A DNA stretch of 64,000 bases from positions 62,001 to 126,000 of the forward strand of contig NZ_VFWX01000013.1 of NCBI RefSeq assembly GCF_006442965.1, given 5' to 3'. Source of the stretch: Mesorhizobium sp. CU3 (GTDB taxonomy: Bacteria; Pseudomonadota; Alphaproteobacteria; Rhizobiales; Rhizobiaceae). The position numbers were made by a program, and so were the translations under genes. The notes beneath the pieces are model-generated. The model was given only the letters and a program-made list of their open reading frames with translations. It was not told where the DNA came from and ran no database searches. This document shows positions 1 through 8,750 of the stretch, in pieces (the first letter of the stretch is position 1; every line of letters begins with the position of its first letter).

Positions 1-401
1 CCGCCATGATCGGCTCGCTGCTTGCCGGCACTGACGAAAGCCCGGGCGAGGTCTATCTGCACCAGGGCCGCTCCTTCAAGGCGTATCGGGGCATGGGTTC
101 GGTCGGCGCCATGGCGCGCGGCTCGGCCGACCGCTATTTCCAGGCCGAGGTGCGCGATACCCTGAAACTGGTTCCGGAAGGCATTGAAGGGCAGGTTCCC
201 TACAAAGGACCTGTGTCTGGCGTGCTGCACCAGCTTGCAGGCGGCCTGAAAGCCGCTATGGGTTATGTCGGTGGCCGCGATCTTGCAGAATTCCGTGACC
301 GCGCCACCTTTGTGCGCATATCCAACGCCGGACTTCGTGAAAGCCACGCCCATGACGTCACGATCACCCGCGAAAGCCCGAACTATCCGGGCGGACTTTG
401 A
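1..401 (+). CDS. guaB: IMP dehydrogenase, C-terminal part (cut by window edge)
   Basis: The reading frame is open from the left edge (first full codon at base 3) and ends in TGA at 399-401. The last ~130 residues match the C-terminal end of IMP dehydrogenase, the NAD-dependent enzyme that turns IMP into XMP in guanine nucleotide synthesis. Recognisable parts are YRGMGSVGAM, the K+/active-site flap region ending in EGIEGQVPYKGPV, the GGLKAAMGYVG segment, and the C-terminal ISNAGLRESHAHDVTIT. The catalytic cysteine loop and CBS domains would lie to the left, outside the window. The next gene probably starts inside this one (50-bp overlap). Confidence 0.95.
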   Translation, partial: AMIGSLLAGTDESPGEVYLHQGRSFKAYRGMGSVGAMARGSADRYFQAEVRDTLKLVPEGIEGQVPYKGPVSGVLHQLAGGLKAAMGYVGGRDLAEFRDRATFVRISNAGLRESHAHDVTITRESPNYPGGL

Positions 402-990
402 TCAGGACGCCGCGCCCGACCGCCAGGGGCCGTGGCGCGGCCTGAGTTTCGCGGTGCTGCGGCTGTCGCGGCATGCGGCGGCGCTTTCCTTCGCTTCGTT
501 CGCCGTCTTCCTGGCCATGAATGCGCTGGAGTTCTTCTATTTCCGCGGCTTGAGCGGCGGACTGCCTTCGCTCGACATGCGCCTGACCGGCTTCACGCCG
601 GACGAGGGCATGGCGTGGCTCACCGCGCTCGGCCGGCGCGGCGGCGAGATCATCATCGTCTGGCATTACCTGACCTTCGATCTTCTGTTCCCGGCGCTGC
701 TGTCGCTCACTTTGGTCAGCCTGATCCTGGCGCTGGGCCGCCGGCTCAGCAATTTCCGCGCCATGCCGGCGCAGTTGCAGGCGCTGTTTTCGCTGGTGCT
801 GGTGCTGCCTTACACGATCGCCGATTATGTACAGAACCTCGTCGTGGCGCGGCTGTTGTCCGATCTCCAGTCGGCCAATCCCGATTCTCTGGCCTTCGCC
901 TCGTCGCTGATCGTGACCAAATTCGCGCTGCTGGCGGTGCCGTTCTTCGTCATCGCGGTGTTCGCGCTGGCCGGCCAGCGGCGGCGCTAA
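352..990 (+). CDS. Integral membrane protein of unknown function
   Basis: 212 residues with about four hydrophobic segments (roughly residues 45-65, 105-130, 140-160, 185-208). I do not recognise a family. The ATG at 352 lies inside the 3' end of guaB, with no strong ribosome binding site. The next in-frame ATG (about 517) would cut the first membrane segment, so the overlapping start is preferred but not certain. It is followed 26 bp later by a MAPEG-family gene, and guaB, this gene and the MAPEG gene probably form one transcript. Confidence 0.7.
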   Translation: MTSRSPAKARTIRADFDQDAAPDRQGPWRGLSFAVLRLSRHAAALSFASFAVFLAMNALEFFYFRGLSGGLPSLDMRLTGFTPDEGMAWLTALGRRGGEIIIVWHYLTFDLLFPALLSLTLVSLILALGRRLSNFRAMPAQLQALFSLVLVLPYTIADYVQNLVVARLLSDLQSANPDSLAFASSLIVTKFALLAVPFFVIAVFALAGQRRR

Positions 991-1016
991 GGCCATTCCA
1001 GGACAGGGTAGAGCAG

Positions 1017-1436
1017 ATGCACCAGACCGCCATCTTCTGGCCGATGCTCGCCCAGGTGCTGCTGGTCTATATCGTCTATCTGGTGATGGCGAAGCGACGC
1101 CATGGCGCGGTGAAGTCCGGCGAGGCCAGGGTCAGCGCCTACAAGGTGCGCACGACCGAGCCGGCGTCGAGCGTGACCGTCGCCAACAACCTGATCAACC
1201 AGTTCGAGCTGCCGGTTCTCTTCCACGTTCTGTGTCTGGCGTTGTTCGTCACCAACGGCGTCAACTATCTGACGCTGGTCTTGATGTGGCTCTTCGTCCT
1301 GACGCGCTACGCCCACGCTTTCGTGCATCTCACCAGCAACAATCTGATGCACCGCAGCGGCATGTTCTTTCTCGGCGCGGGCATTCTGCTGGTCGCCTGG
1401 ATCTGGTTCGCGTTCCACCTGCTCGGGGTGGTCTGA
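1017..1436 (+). CDS. MAPEG family membrane protein
   Basis: 139 residues, four predicted membrane helices, no signal peptide. The length, the conserved ANNLINQFELPVLFHV segment after the first loop, and the TRYAHAFVHLTSN segment match the bacterial branch of the MAPEG superfamily (membrane-associated eicosanoid and glutathione metabolism proteins). The substrate of bacterial members is generally unknown. The ATG at 1017 gives the usual family length. The gene is convergent with rnd, and a palindromic repeat fills the gap. Confidence 0.8.
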   Translation: MHQTAIFWPMLAQVLLVYIVYLVMAKRRHGAVKSGEARVSAYKVRTTEPASSVTVANNLINQFELPVLFHVLCLALFVTNGVNYLTLVLMWLFVLTRYAHAFVHLTSNNLMHRSGMFFLGAGILLVAWIWFAFHLLGVV

Positions 1437-1447
1437 GCGCGTCTTTC

Positions 1448-1633
1448 CCTTCTCCCCTTGTGGGAGAAGGTGGCCGAGCGAAGCTCGGTCGGATGAGGGG
1501 TGCTCCAGCTTGACGCAGACCTTTGCCAGCGTTGGACGCCACGACGAGATCGCCAGCGTCTCACTCCGCTGGAACACCCCTCATCCGTCTCGGCGCTGCG
1601 CGCCGATCCACCTTCTCCCACAAGGGGAGAAGG
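1448..1633. repeat. Intergenic palindromic element R1 (hairpins outside)
   Basis: A 186-bp inverted repeat between the convergent MAPEG gene and rnd. Each end is a hairpin: 1448-1470 (CCTTCTCCCC, TTGT, GGGAGAAGG) and its mirror at 1611-1633. Inside each lies a second, imperfect stem rich in CGG/CCG, then GGATGAGGGGTG on the left and CACCCCTCATCC on the right. About 70 bp of unrelated DNA separates the halves. It resembles the mosaic intergenic elements of Rhizobiaceae (RIME class). No protein coding is seen. It probably also ends transcription from both sides. Confidence 0.85.
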
Positions 1634-1644
1634 AGAAGAGGGCT

Positions 1645-2796
1645 CTACAGCTCGAACACCGCGATCCGGCGCTTGTCGAACTTGATGCCGATCTCGCCGC
1701 GCACCAGCCTGAGCGCCTGGTCGCCGAACACGGCGCGCCGCCAGCCTTGTAGCGCCGGCACGTCGGCCTCGTCGCCTTCGGCCGCGATCCGGTCTATGTC
1801 GTCGCTGGAGGCGAGCACTTTCGTCGCGACGCCTTCCTTTTCGGCGACGATCCTGAGCAGCACCTTGAGCAGCTCCGCCGCAGCACTCGAGCCTTCCGGC
1901 GGCTGCACGCTCTTCGGCAGTTTCGGCATCGCGTCCCTGGGCAGCGCAAGCGCCGCATTGACGGCGCCAAGCAGCGCCGTAGCGGTCGCCGAGCGTTCCC
2001 AGCCCTTTGGCGTGGTGCGCAGCTTGCCGAGCGCTGCCGCATCGCGCGGCGCCTGTTGGGCGATCTCGTAGATCGCGTCGTCCTTGAGCACGCGGCCGCG
2101 CGGCACGTCGCGCTCGCGCGCCTCGCGCTCGCGCCAGGCGGCCACCGCTTGCACGATCGCCAGTTCCTGCGGCTTGCGCAGTCGCATCTTCAGGCGCTTC
2201 CAGGCGTCTTCCGGATGCGGATCGTAGGTCTCGCGCGAGGTGAGCACGTCCATCTCCTCGTTCAGCCAATGCGCGCGATCCTCGCGCTTCAGCTCGGCGC
2301 TGAGATGCTGGTAGACCTCGATGAGATGCGTGACGTCGGCAAGCGCGTATTCGAGCTGCTTGTCGGACAGCGGCCTATGCCGCCAGTCGGTGAAGCGCGA
2401 GGATTTGTCGAGCCGGGCGCCGGTGACCTTCTGCACAAGCTGGTCGTAGGAGACGCTGTCGCCAAAGCCGCAGACCATCGCCGCCACCTGCGTGTCGAAC
2501 ACCGGATGCGGCACCAGATCGCCGAGATGGACGATGATTTCGATGTCCTGGCGCGCCGCATGGAAAACCTTCAGCACCGCCTCGTTGGCCATCAGCCGGA
2601 AGAAAGGTTTGAGGTTGATATCGGGCGACAACGGATCGATCAGCGCCTCGATCCCGGGCGCGGCGATCTGGATCAGGCACAGGATCGGCCAGAACGTCGT
2701 CTCGCGAATGAATTCGGTGTCGACGGTGACGAATTCCGACTTTTCGAACGCCGCGATGACGCGCTCAAGTTCTTCTTGTGTGGTGATGACCTGCAT
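1645..2796 (-). CDS. rnd: Ribonuclease D
   Basis: 383 residues. RNase D is a 3'-5' exoribonuclease that trims tRNA precursors and other stable RNAs. The N-terminal DEDDy exonuclease domain shows VDTEF (D26, E28), HAARQDIE, VFDTQVAA and the YALADVTHL block carrying the last Asp. An HRDC domain follows (about residues 210-290, beginning RKPQELAIVQAVAAWRE). The ATG at 2796 is preferred over the TTG directly in front of it. In many Rhizobiales rnd is, as far as I recall, next to aspS; here an MFS/DeoR pair lies between them. Confidence 0.93.
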   Translation of the reverse strand: MQVITTQEELERVIAAFEKSEFVTVDTEFIRETTFWPILCLIQIAAPGIEALIDPLSPDINLKPFFRLMANEAVLKVFHAARQDIEIIVHLGDLVPHPVFDTQVAAMVCGFGDSVSYDQLVQKVTGARLDKSSRFTDWRHRPLSDKQLEYALADVTHLIEVYQHLSAELKREDRAHWLNEEMDVLTSRETYDPHPEDAWKRLKMRLRKPQELAIVQAVAAWREREARERDVPRGRVLKDDAIYEIAQQAPRDAAALGKLRTTPKGWERSATATALLGAVNAALALPRDAMPKLPKSVQPPEGSSAAAELLKVLLRIVAEKEGVATKVLASSDDIDRIAAEGDEADVPALQGWRRAVFGDQALRLVRGEIGIKFDKRRIAVFEL

Positions 2797-2933
2797 CAAA
2801 TCGCTTTTGGCACACTATTGGACCGCTTTCAATTTCAGCCGCGCGCGCTTTCGTCAAGCGCCGCAGCGTAAGCGATGGCTCGATCGCCCAATTCTCCCGT
2901 GTGAAATCTCCTGAGTGCCCAAAGACCAGCCGT

Positions 2934-4160
2934 TTACGCCTCATAGGCTCGCGCCGGGACCCGCTCTCCCGCCGAGCCGGATCCGGCGCCGTCCGGCACA
3001 GGCCGCCGTCCAAGCGCGCCGGCGGCTGCAAGGCTGAGCACGATGAACGGAATGCCGATACCATAGGCCGAGCGGATGCCCCAATGGTCCGACACGAAGC
3101 CGAGCAGCGGCGGCCCGAGCAGGAAGGCGACGAAGGAGATCTGCGACAGTGCCGCGACATTGATCGCCGCCGGACGATCCGTCCGCTGCGCCGCCGCCGA
3201 TATCGCCAGCGGAAAAATGGCGCTGCAGCCGACGCCCATCAGCGCGAAGCCCAGCATCGAGATGAAGGGCAGGGGCGAGAAGAACACGATCAAGACGCCA
3301 AACGCCATCGTTGCCAGAAGCACGCGCGCCACGCCCGCCGGCGAGTGGCGATCGACGAAGCTGTCGGCGAAGAAGCGGGTCGCGGCTTGCGAGAAGGCGA
3401 ACAGCGCCACGGTGAAGCCGGCGGTCAGCGGTCCGGATTCGAAGACGGTACGCATATAGATCGCCGACCAATCCATGCTGGCGCCTTCCATCAGCATGGC
3501 CGAAAGCGTCACCGCGACGAGAATTAGAATCGGCAGGCTAGGCCGCGCGAACATCGGGGGCTTGTCGCCGCTATCGGCAAACCGCGCGGGCGCTGGCTGG
3601 TAACCGCCCAGGAACAGTGCCATGGCGATCGCCACCACCGGCACGACCAGCGCCAGATGCAACTGCGGCGACAGGCCGAGATGCGCCATCGCGCCGCCGA
3701 ACAGACCGGCGCCGAAGAAGCCCGCGCTCCAGAAGGAATGCGCGCGGTTCATGATGCGGCGGCCGACCATGAATTCGGTCCTGTCGGCCTCGACATTCAA
3801 GATGATCTCGATGCTGCCGATCATCAGCCCGACCGGAAGCAAGAGCAGGAACAGTGCGGCCGGTCCCGACGCGTGCACGGCAACGGAATAGGCCAGGGCC
3901 AACAGCGGAACCAGCCAAAGCAGCACGCGGCGAAAACCGACGCGCTCCAGGATCGGCGTCGCCAGCGTTAGCGCGATCAGTGTGCCGATCGGTGTGCCGA
4001 TCAGGGCGAGCCCGAGCGTTCCGTCCTCGATCTGCATGGCGCGTTTGATGTCGGGCAGGCGCGGGAAGATGTTGCCCATGGCGAAGGAATAGATCGCGAA
4101 GCCGGCATAGACGCGGTGCTGCGAGGCGAGTTTCAGGCCAAAAGTCATTGGAAAATCCAT
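2934..4160 (-). CDS. MFS transporter (YbjJ-like)
   Basis: 408 residues with about 12 membrane helices, typical of the major facilitator superfamily. The N-terminal region (YSFAMGNIFPRLPDIKRAM) and the early loop GLALIGTPIGT look like the YbjJ/sugar-type MFS group of uncertain substrate. It is divergent from the DeoR regulator at 4256, with 95 bp between start codons that hold an inverted-repeat operator candidate, so DeoR probably controls it. An alternative start is the ATG four codons later (4148). Substrate inferred only as a sugar or small polar compound, from the DeoR partner. Confidence 0.82.
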   Translation of the reverse strand: MDFPMTFGLKLASQHRVYAGFAIYSFAMGNIFPRLPDIKRAMQIEDGTLGLALIGTPIGTLIALTLATPILERVGFRRVLLWLVPLLALAYSVAVHASGPAALFLLLLPVGLMIGSIEIILNVEADRTEFMVGRRIMNRAHSFWSAGFFGAGLFGGAMAHLGLSPQLHLALVVPVVAIAMALFLGGYQPAPARFADSGDKPPMFARPSLPILILVAVTLSAMLMEGASMDWSAIYMRTVFESGPLTAGFTVALFAFSQAATRFFADSFVDRHSPAGVARVLLATMAFGVLIVFFSPLPFISMLGFALMGVGCSAIFPLAISAAAQRTDRPAAINVAALSQISFVAFLLGPPLLGFVSDHWGIRSAYGIGIPFIVLSLAAAGALGRRPVPDGAGSGSAGERVPARAYEA

Positions 4161-4199
4161 CCATGTCGACGGCGCGTCGCCAGCCGTTCACGATTCCGT

Positions 4200-4237
4200 T
4201 TCTTGCATGATCGTGCAAAACATGCAAGAACATGCAC
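4200..4237. promoter_or_regulatory. Candidate DeoR operator between divergent genes
   Basis: A perfect 10-bp inverted repeat, TTCTTGCATG (4200-4209) and CATGCAAGAA (4221-4230), with an 11-bp spacer. A further CATGCAC follows at 4231-4237 and GTGCA lies in the spacer, so the TGCA core occurs four times in 38 bp. The site lies between the MFS gene and the DeoR gene, where an autoregulating repressor would bind. Binding by DeoR is an inference. Confidence 0.65.
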
Positions 4238-4255
4238 AAAGAAATAGGATCGTGT

Positions 4256-5014
4256 ATGCTCACCGAAGAACGGCAACAACTCATTCGCGACCAGTTGGCG
4301 GCTGACGGGAAGGTGCTTGCGGGCGAGCTTGCCAGCCGTTTCGGCGTCTCGGAAGACACAGTGCGCCGCGATCTCAGGGAGCTTGCCAAGGCAGGGCAGT
4401 TGCGCCGCGTCTATGGCGGCGCGGTCGCCTCGGCGCCCTTCGCAGCTGCGACGATCAGCCAGCGCAGCGGCCATGCGGTCGAGGCAAAGGCGCGCCTGGC
4501 GCGGGCGGCGGTGATGCTGCTCGAAGCCGGTCAGTCACTGTTCATCGACGGCGGCACCACCAATGAGGCGATCGCCCGCGCCATCCCGCGCGACAAGGAG
4601 CTGACGGTCGCAACCAATTCATTAGGCGTCGCAGCGGCGCTGGCCGACCTGCCCTTGGTCAAGCTGATCGTGCTTGGCGGCCGCTATCTGCCCGATTTGG
4701 GCACTTGCGTTGGCGGTGACACGCTGGCCGCGATAGCGCAACTCGGCGCCGATCTGTTCTTCCTCGGCTCCTGCGGCCTGGATGTTTCACGCGGCATCAC
4801 CGCCTTCGATTCGGCCGAAGCCGAGGTGAAGCGCGCAATGGCCCAAAACAGCGCCGGCATCGTCATCGCCGCCACCAGCGACAAGCTCGCCACCGCCGCG
4901 CCCTACCGGGTTGCCGGCTCCGACGCGATCCGCCATCTGGTGGTGGAGAAGACCGCGCCGGCCGCAGTGCTCGCGGATTTCCAGCGGCAAGGCGCCGAAA
5001 TCCATTTCGCCTGA
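4256..5014 (+). CDS. DeoR/GlpR family transcriptional regulator
   Basis: 252 residues, the usual length. The N-terminal winged helix (RQQLIRDQLAADGKV through GVSEDTVRRDLRELAKAG, residues ~6-50) is the DeoR HTH. The C-terminal DeoRC sensor domain (residues ~75-235) has FIDGGTTNEAIA, the sugar-phosphate binding loop of the ISOCOT fold, and SCGLDVSRGITAFDSAEAEV. The ATG at 4256 has AGGA about 7 bp upstream. The in-frame ATG at 4232 lies in the operator repeat and has no such site. It probably senses a phosphorylated sugar and represses the divergent MFS gene. Confidence 0.9.
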   Translation: MLTEERQQLIRDQLAADGKVLAGELASRFGVSEDTVRRDLRELAKAGQLRRVYGGAVASAPFAAATISQRSGHAVEAKARLARAAVMLLEAGQSLFIDGGTTNEAIARAIPRDKELTVATNSLGVAAALADLPLVKLIVLGGRYLPDLGTCVGGDTLAAIAQLGADLFFLGSCGLDVSRGITAFDSAEAEVKRAMAQNSAGIVIAATSDKLATAAPYRVAGSDAIRHLVVEKTAPAAVLADFQRQGAEIHFA

Positions 5015-5133
5015 AAGATCTAGCGGTGCGCCTGTGTGACCGCTTGCCTTGACAAAGCCGGGCTCTCATGCGCTTTTCGCGCCAATTTTCGAGCCGGGCT
5101 GGTGCCCGCAATTTCCGGACTTTACCCATGACC

Positions 5134-6921
5134 ATGCATCGTTACCGCAGCCATACCTGTGCCCAGTTGCGCAAGAGCGACGTCGGCAATTCCGTCCGCC
5201 TGTCGGGCTGGGTGCATCGCGTGCGCGACCATGGCGGCCTGCTCTTCATCGATCTGCGAGACCATTACGGCCTTACCCAGATCGTCGCCGATCCGGATTC
5301 GCCGGCCTTCAAGGTCGCCGAAACCGTGCGCGGCGAATGGGTGATCCGCGTCGACGGCGAGGTCAAGGCGCGCCTGCCCGAAACGACGAACGCCAACCTG
5401 CCGACCGGCGAGATTGAGATTTTCGCGCGCGAGATCGAGGTGCTGTCGGCAGCCAAGGAACTGCCGCTGCCGGTTTTCGGCGAGCCGGAGTATCCGGAAG
5501 ACATCCGCCTGAAATACCGCTTCCTCGACCTGCGCCGTGAGACGCTGCACCGGAACATCGTGGCGCGCACGAAGATCATCGCCGAGATGCGCAAGCGCAT
5601 GGGCGAGGTCGGTTTCACCGAATTCTCGACGCCGATCCTGACCGCCTCGTCGCCGGAGGGCGCGCGCGACTTCTTGGTGCCTTCGCGCATCCATCCCGGC
5701 ACCTTCTACGCGCTGCCGCAGGCGCCGCAGCAGTACAAGCAGCTGATCATGGTCTCCGGCTTCGACCGTTATTTCCAGATCGCGCCCTGCTTCCGCGACG
5801 AGGATCCGCGCGCTGACCGCCTGCCAGGCGAATTCTACCAGCTCGACCTCGAAATGAGCTTCGTCGAGCAGGACGACGTGCTCTCCACCATGGAGCCGGT
5901 GCTGCGCGGCGTGTTCGAGACTTTTGCCAACGGCAAGCCGGTCACCCAGAAATTCCGCCGCATTCCCTATGATCAAGCGATGCGCGTTTACGGCTCCGAC
6001 AAGCCGGACCTGCGCAATCCGATCGAGATGCAGGCGGTGTCCGACCATTTCCGCGGTTCCGGCTTCAAGGTGTTCGCCAACATCCTGGCCAACGACCCGA
6101 AGGCCGAGGTTTGGGCCATTCCGGCCAAGACCGGCGGCAGCCGCGCCTTCTGCGACCGCATGAATTCCTGGGCCCAAAGCGAGGGTCAGCCGGGTCTCGG
6201 CTACATCTTCTGGCGCAAGGAGGGCGACAAGCTGGAAGGCGCCGGCCCGATCGCCAAGAACATCGGCGAGGAGCGCACCGAGGCGGTCCGCCAGCAACTC
6301 GGCCTCGCCGACGGCGACGCCGCCTTCTTCGTCGCCGGCGACCCGAAGAAGTTCGTCTCCTTCGCCGGTGCTGCCCGCAGCCGCGCCGGCGAGGAATTGA
6401 ACCTCGTCGACCGCGACCGTTTCGAGCTCTGCTGGATCATCGACTTCCCCTTCTATGAATGGGACGAAGAAGCCAAGGCGATCGATTTCGCGCACAATCC
6501 GTTCTCGATGCCGCAAGGAGGGATCGAGGCACTGACGACCAAGGATCCGCTCGAAATCAAGGCATTCCAGTATGATATGGTTTGCAACGGCTTCGAGATC
6601 GCCTCAGGCGGCATCCGCAACCATCTGCCGGAAACCATGGTGAAGGCTTTCGAGATACGCGGCCTCGACCGCGCGACGGTGGAGGAGCGCTTCGGCGGTC
6701 TCTACCGCGCCTTCCAATACGGCGCGCCGCCGCATGGCGGCATGGCGGCGGGCGTCGACCGCATCGTCATGCTTTTGGTCGGTGCCAAGAACCTGCGCGA
6801 GATCACCATGTTCCCTATGAATCAGCAGGCCTACGACCTGTTGATGAACGCGCCCTCGGAAGCGACGCCGCAACAGCTGCGCGAGCTGTCGCTGCGGGTG
6901 GCGGTGGCCAAGAAGGACTGA
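5134..6921 (+). CDS. aspS: Aspartyl-tRNA synthetase
   Basis: 595 residues. This class IIb synthetase charges tRNA-Asp. The N-terminal OB-fold anticodon-binding domain (VRLSGWVHRVRDHGGLLFID, residues ~17-36), class II motif 2 (APCFRDEDPRADRLPGEF), the bacterial GAD insertion domain in the middle, and motif 3 (GGMAAGVDRIVMLL) near the end are all present. The ATG at 5134 (MHRYRSHTC) is the usual family start; an ATG at 5128 is possible. Whether it also charges tRNA-Asn cannot be judged here. Confidence 0.97.
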   Translation: MHRYRSHTCAQLRKSDVGNSVRLSGWVHRVRDHGGLLFIDLRDHYGLTQIVADPDSPAFKVAETVRGEWVIRVDGEVKARLPETTNANLPTGEIEIFAREIEVLSAAKELPLPVFGEPEYPEDIRLKYRFLDLRRETLHRNIVARTKIIAEMRKRMGEVGFTEFSTPILTASSPEGARDFLVPSRIHPGTFYALPQAPQQYKQLIMVSGFDRYFQIAPCFRDEDPRADRLPGEFYQLDLEMSFVEQDDVLSTMEPVLRGVFETFANGKPVTQKFRRIPYDQAMRVYGSDKPDLRNPIEMQAVSDHFRGSGFKVFANILANDPKAEVWAIPAKTGGSRAFCDRMNSWAQSEGQPGLGYIFWRKEGDKLEGAGPIAKNIGEERTEAVRQQLGLADGDAAFFVAGDPKKFVSFAGAARSRAGEELNLVDRDRFELCWIIDFPFYEWDEEAKAIDFAHNPFSMPQGGIEALTTKDPLEIKAFQYDMVCNGFEIASGGIRNHLPETMVKAFEIRGLDRATVEERFGGLYRAFQYGAPPHGGMAAGVDRIVMLLVGAKNLREITMFPMNQQAYDLLMNAPSEATPQQLRELSLRVAVAKKD

Positions 6922-6940
6922 CGGCAGCGTTGGAACTGCT

Positions 6941-7141
6941 CTTTCTCCCCGTCACTATACGGGGAGAAATGTCCGGCAGGACAATGAGGGGCAGCGCGAA
7001 CGCTGGCGATTTGCGAGCGTCACAGAAGCCGAAACCCTCCGACAGGCAGTCGGTTCAGCATCGAATTCATATGCGCAAGCGGTGGCGCTGCCCCTCATCC
7101 GCCTGCCGGCACCTTCTCCCCGTATAGAGACGGGGAGAAGG
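6941..7141. repeat. Intergenic palindromic element R2 (hairpins outside)
   Basis: A 201-bp inverted repeat between convergent aspS and the exported-protein gene. End hairpins lie at 6941-6969 (TTTCTCCCC ... GGGGAGAAA) and 7112-7141 (CTTCTCCCC ... GGGGAGAAG). Inside are TGTCCGGCAGGACA and a matching CGCCTGCCGGCA. Further in are ATGAGGGGCAGCGC and GGCGCTGCCCCTCAT. About 85 bp of unique DNA separates the halves. Module order is the same as R1, with different middle DNA. Confidence 0.85.
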
Positions 7142-7152
7142 CAGCTAATCAA

Positions 7153-8343
7153 TCAGTCCTGGTTCGCCTTGACCTTGACGCCGAGCGTCTTGGGCAGGTC
7201 GAGCGGGTTGGACATGGCGCCGGCCATGATCAGCGCGAACGGCACTGACGACGGCGGCTCTGCCGAGATCTCCAGGCTCTTCGGGTCGTCGAGGAAGGTG
7301 TTGACCGCGCTCGACACTTCGGCCGTCAGCTCCGGATTGTTGAGCTGCGCCATGCCGAACGGCACGATTGCCTTGGCCTGGTTGGCGACATCCTTGCCCG
7401 ACATGCCCTGCTGCTTGCCGACATAGTCCAGCACCTTGCCGGTCAGCGAGTCGTCCTCGTAACGGATCGAGGCGCCGTTGAAGGAAAGCTGCTGCAACAG
7501 GCCGAGCATCGCCATGCCCTGCGCCGAATTGTCGGCGCCTTCCGGTTGCGCGGCCATCTGCTTCTGCATGGCCTGCATCGACTTGACGAAATCGACGGTG
7601 TAGCCGCCCAGATCGAAGGTCATGCCGAGCGTGCCGGCATTGTCGACCGAGATGTCGTATTTCGACAGCTCCATCTTGCCGTCGCTGGGCTGCCAGTTGC
7701 CGGCCATCGCGATCGTGCCGGAGATGTTCTGGTAGCCGAGCGCCTCGATCGCTTCCTTGGATTTCGGGTCATCGACCAGCGAAAGGTCGCCGGTGAATTT
7801 CTCGGTGTTGGCGGTGAACTCCATCGCCTTGCCGTCGGCGGGCGGGGTGATCTGCACATTCAGCCCGTCCATCGAGAAGGCCGTCTTGTCGCCGACCTTG
7901 ACGGTCATGTTCGACAGTTCGGCCGACTTGTACATGAGGATCGAGCCGAGCGGGTCGGTGCTGCCCTCGGCCGGCACCTTCATGTCGTGGATGACGAAGG
8001 GGCTGAGATTGAGCGTCACGCCATCCTTGCTGTGCTCGAAGGCCGAGGTCGAGACGGTGGCGATATCGAAGCCGCCATTGTCGGCGGCAACGCCTTCCAG
8101 CTTGACGTCGCCGATCGGCAGCGCTTCCTTTTCCGCCGCCGGCTTGATCGAGACGCCCTGCAGCGTCACGTTGGCATCGTCGCCCGACGTTCCGGTCCAG
8201 GAGATATCGACGCCCTGGGCGGTCAACAACGCCTTGAGACGCTCGGCCACCGCCGGATCGGCGGCGAAGGCGGCATTGAGCGGCAGCGTCAGCAGAAAGG
8301 TCGAAAGAGCCAGTTTCTTGAAGGTCGAGCGTTGGATCGTCAT
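7153..8343 (-). CDS. Exported protein of unknown function
   Basis: 396 residues with a clear Sec signal peptide (hydrophobic LALSTFLLTLPLNAAFA, cut before ADPAV). The mature part is a series of beta-strand-like segments with repeated patterns such as VTLQGVSIKPA, VKLEGVAADN, KFTGDLSLVDD and ISGTIAMAGNW. This suggests a long beta-structured periplasmic protein of the AsmA/DUF945 type, but I cannot name the family. The ATG at 8343 has AGGGAA 6 bp upstream, which fixes the start. It stands alone, divergent from parC. Confidence 0.75.
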   Translation of the reverse strand: MTIQRSTFKKLALSTFLLTLPLNAAFAADPAVAERLKALLTAQGVDISWTGTSGDDANVTLQGVSIKPAAEKEALPIGDVKLEGVAADNGGFDIATVSTSAFEHSKDGVTLNLSPFVIHDMKVPAEGSTDPLGSILMYKSAELSNMTVKVGDKTAFSMDGLNVQITPPADGKAMEFTANTEKFTGDLSLVDDPKSKEAIEALGYQNISGTIAMAGNWQPSDGKMELSKYDISVDNAGTLGMTFDLGGYTVDFVKSMQAMQKQMAAQPEGADNSAQGMAMLGLLQQLSFNGASIRYEDDSLTGKVLDYVGKQQGMSGKDVANQAKAIVPFGMAQLNNPELTAEVSSAVNTFLDDPKSLEISAEPPSSVPFALIMAGAMSNPLDLPKTLGVKVKANQD

Positions 8344-8750
8344 GGCGAGTTCCCTGTCCTGGTTGCCTATGATGAGAAGTGTTTTGAAACCTGCTCCATC
8401 ACCATTCCGTGAGGAACGGGACGGGAAGAAGGCATTGCCCAGCCCCATTTGTCGAAAACGGCGACGAAAAGCAAACGCTGGCCGGCGGCATTGCCTGATG
8501 CGGTGAATATGTCATGAAGACCGCGGCTCCCCTTCGCCAGCGCGTTGCATGCCAGATAGAGGCCGCATGTAACAGATTGATGTTGGCCGGCGCTGCCCCG
8601 TCGCCGGTGCCTGTTGCAGATTGCCGGCAAACTGGAATTTCCGGCTTGCCGTTTCCGTGAAGTGCTTCACATCGCCCGTGCGGCCGTTCTTCCCGGCGGA
8701 TTTCCAAGGCGGCGCTTGCCGCGAATCACCCGCTCGGCTAGTCCAACCCG
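8344..8750. other. 407-bp divergent intergenic region before parC
   Basis: No coding frame with a ribosome binding site was found on either strand. It should hold the divergent promoters of the exported-protein gene and parC. I saw no strong palindrome or terminator. Confidence 0.5.

Noticed and set aside
5122..6516. 464-codon open frame on the minus strand opposite aspS
   Set aside because: It is the mirror of aspS, made by GC bias in third codon positions. It is Val/Leu/Arg/Gly-rich, has no ribosome binding site and matches no family.
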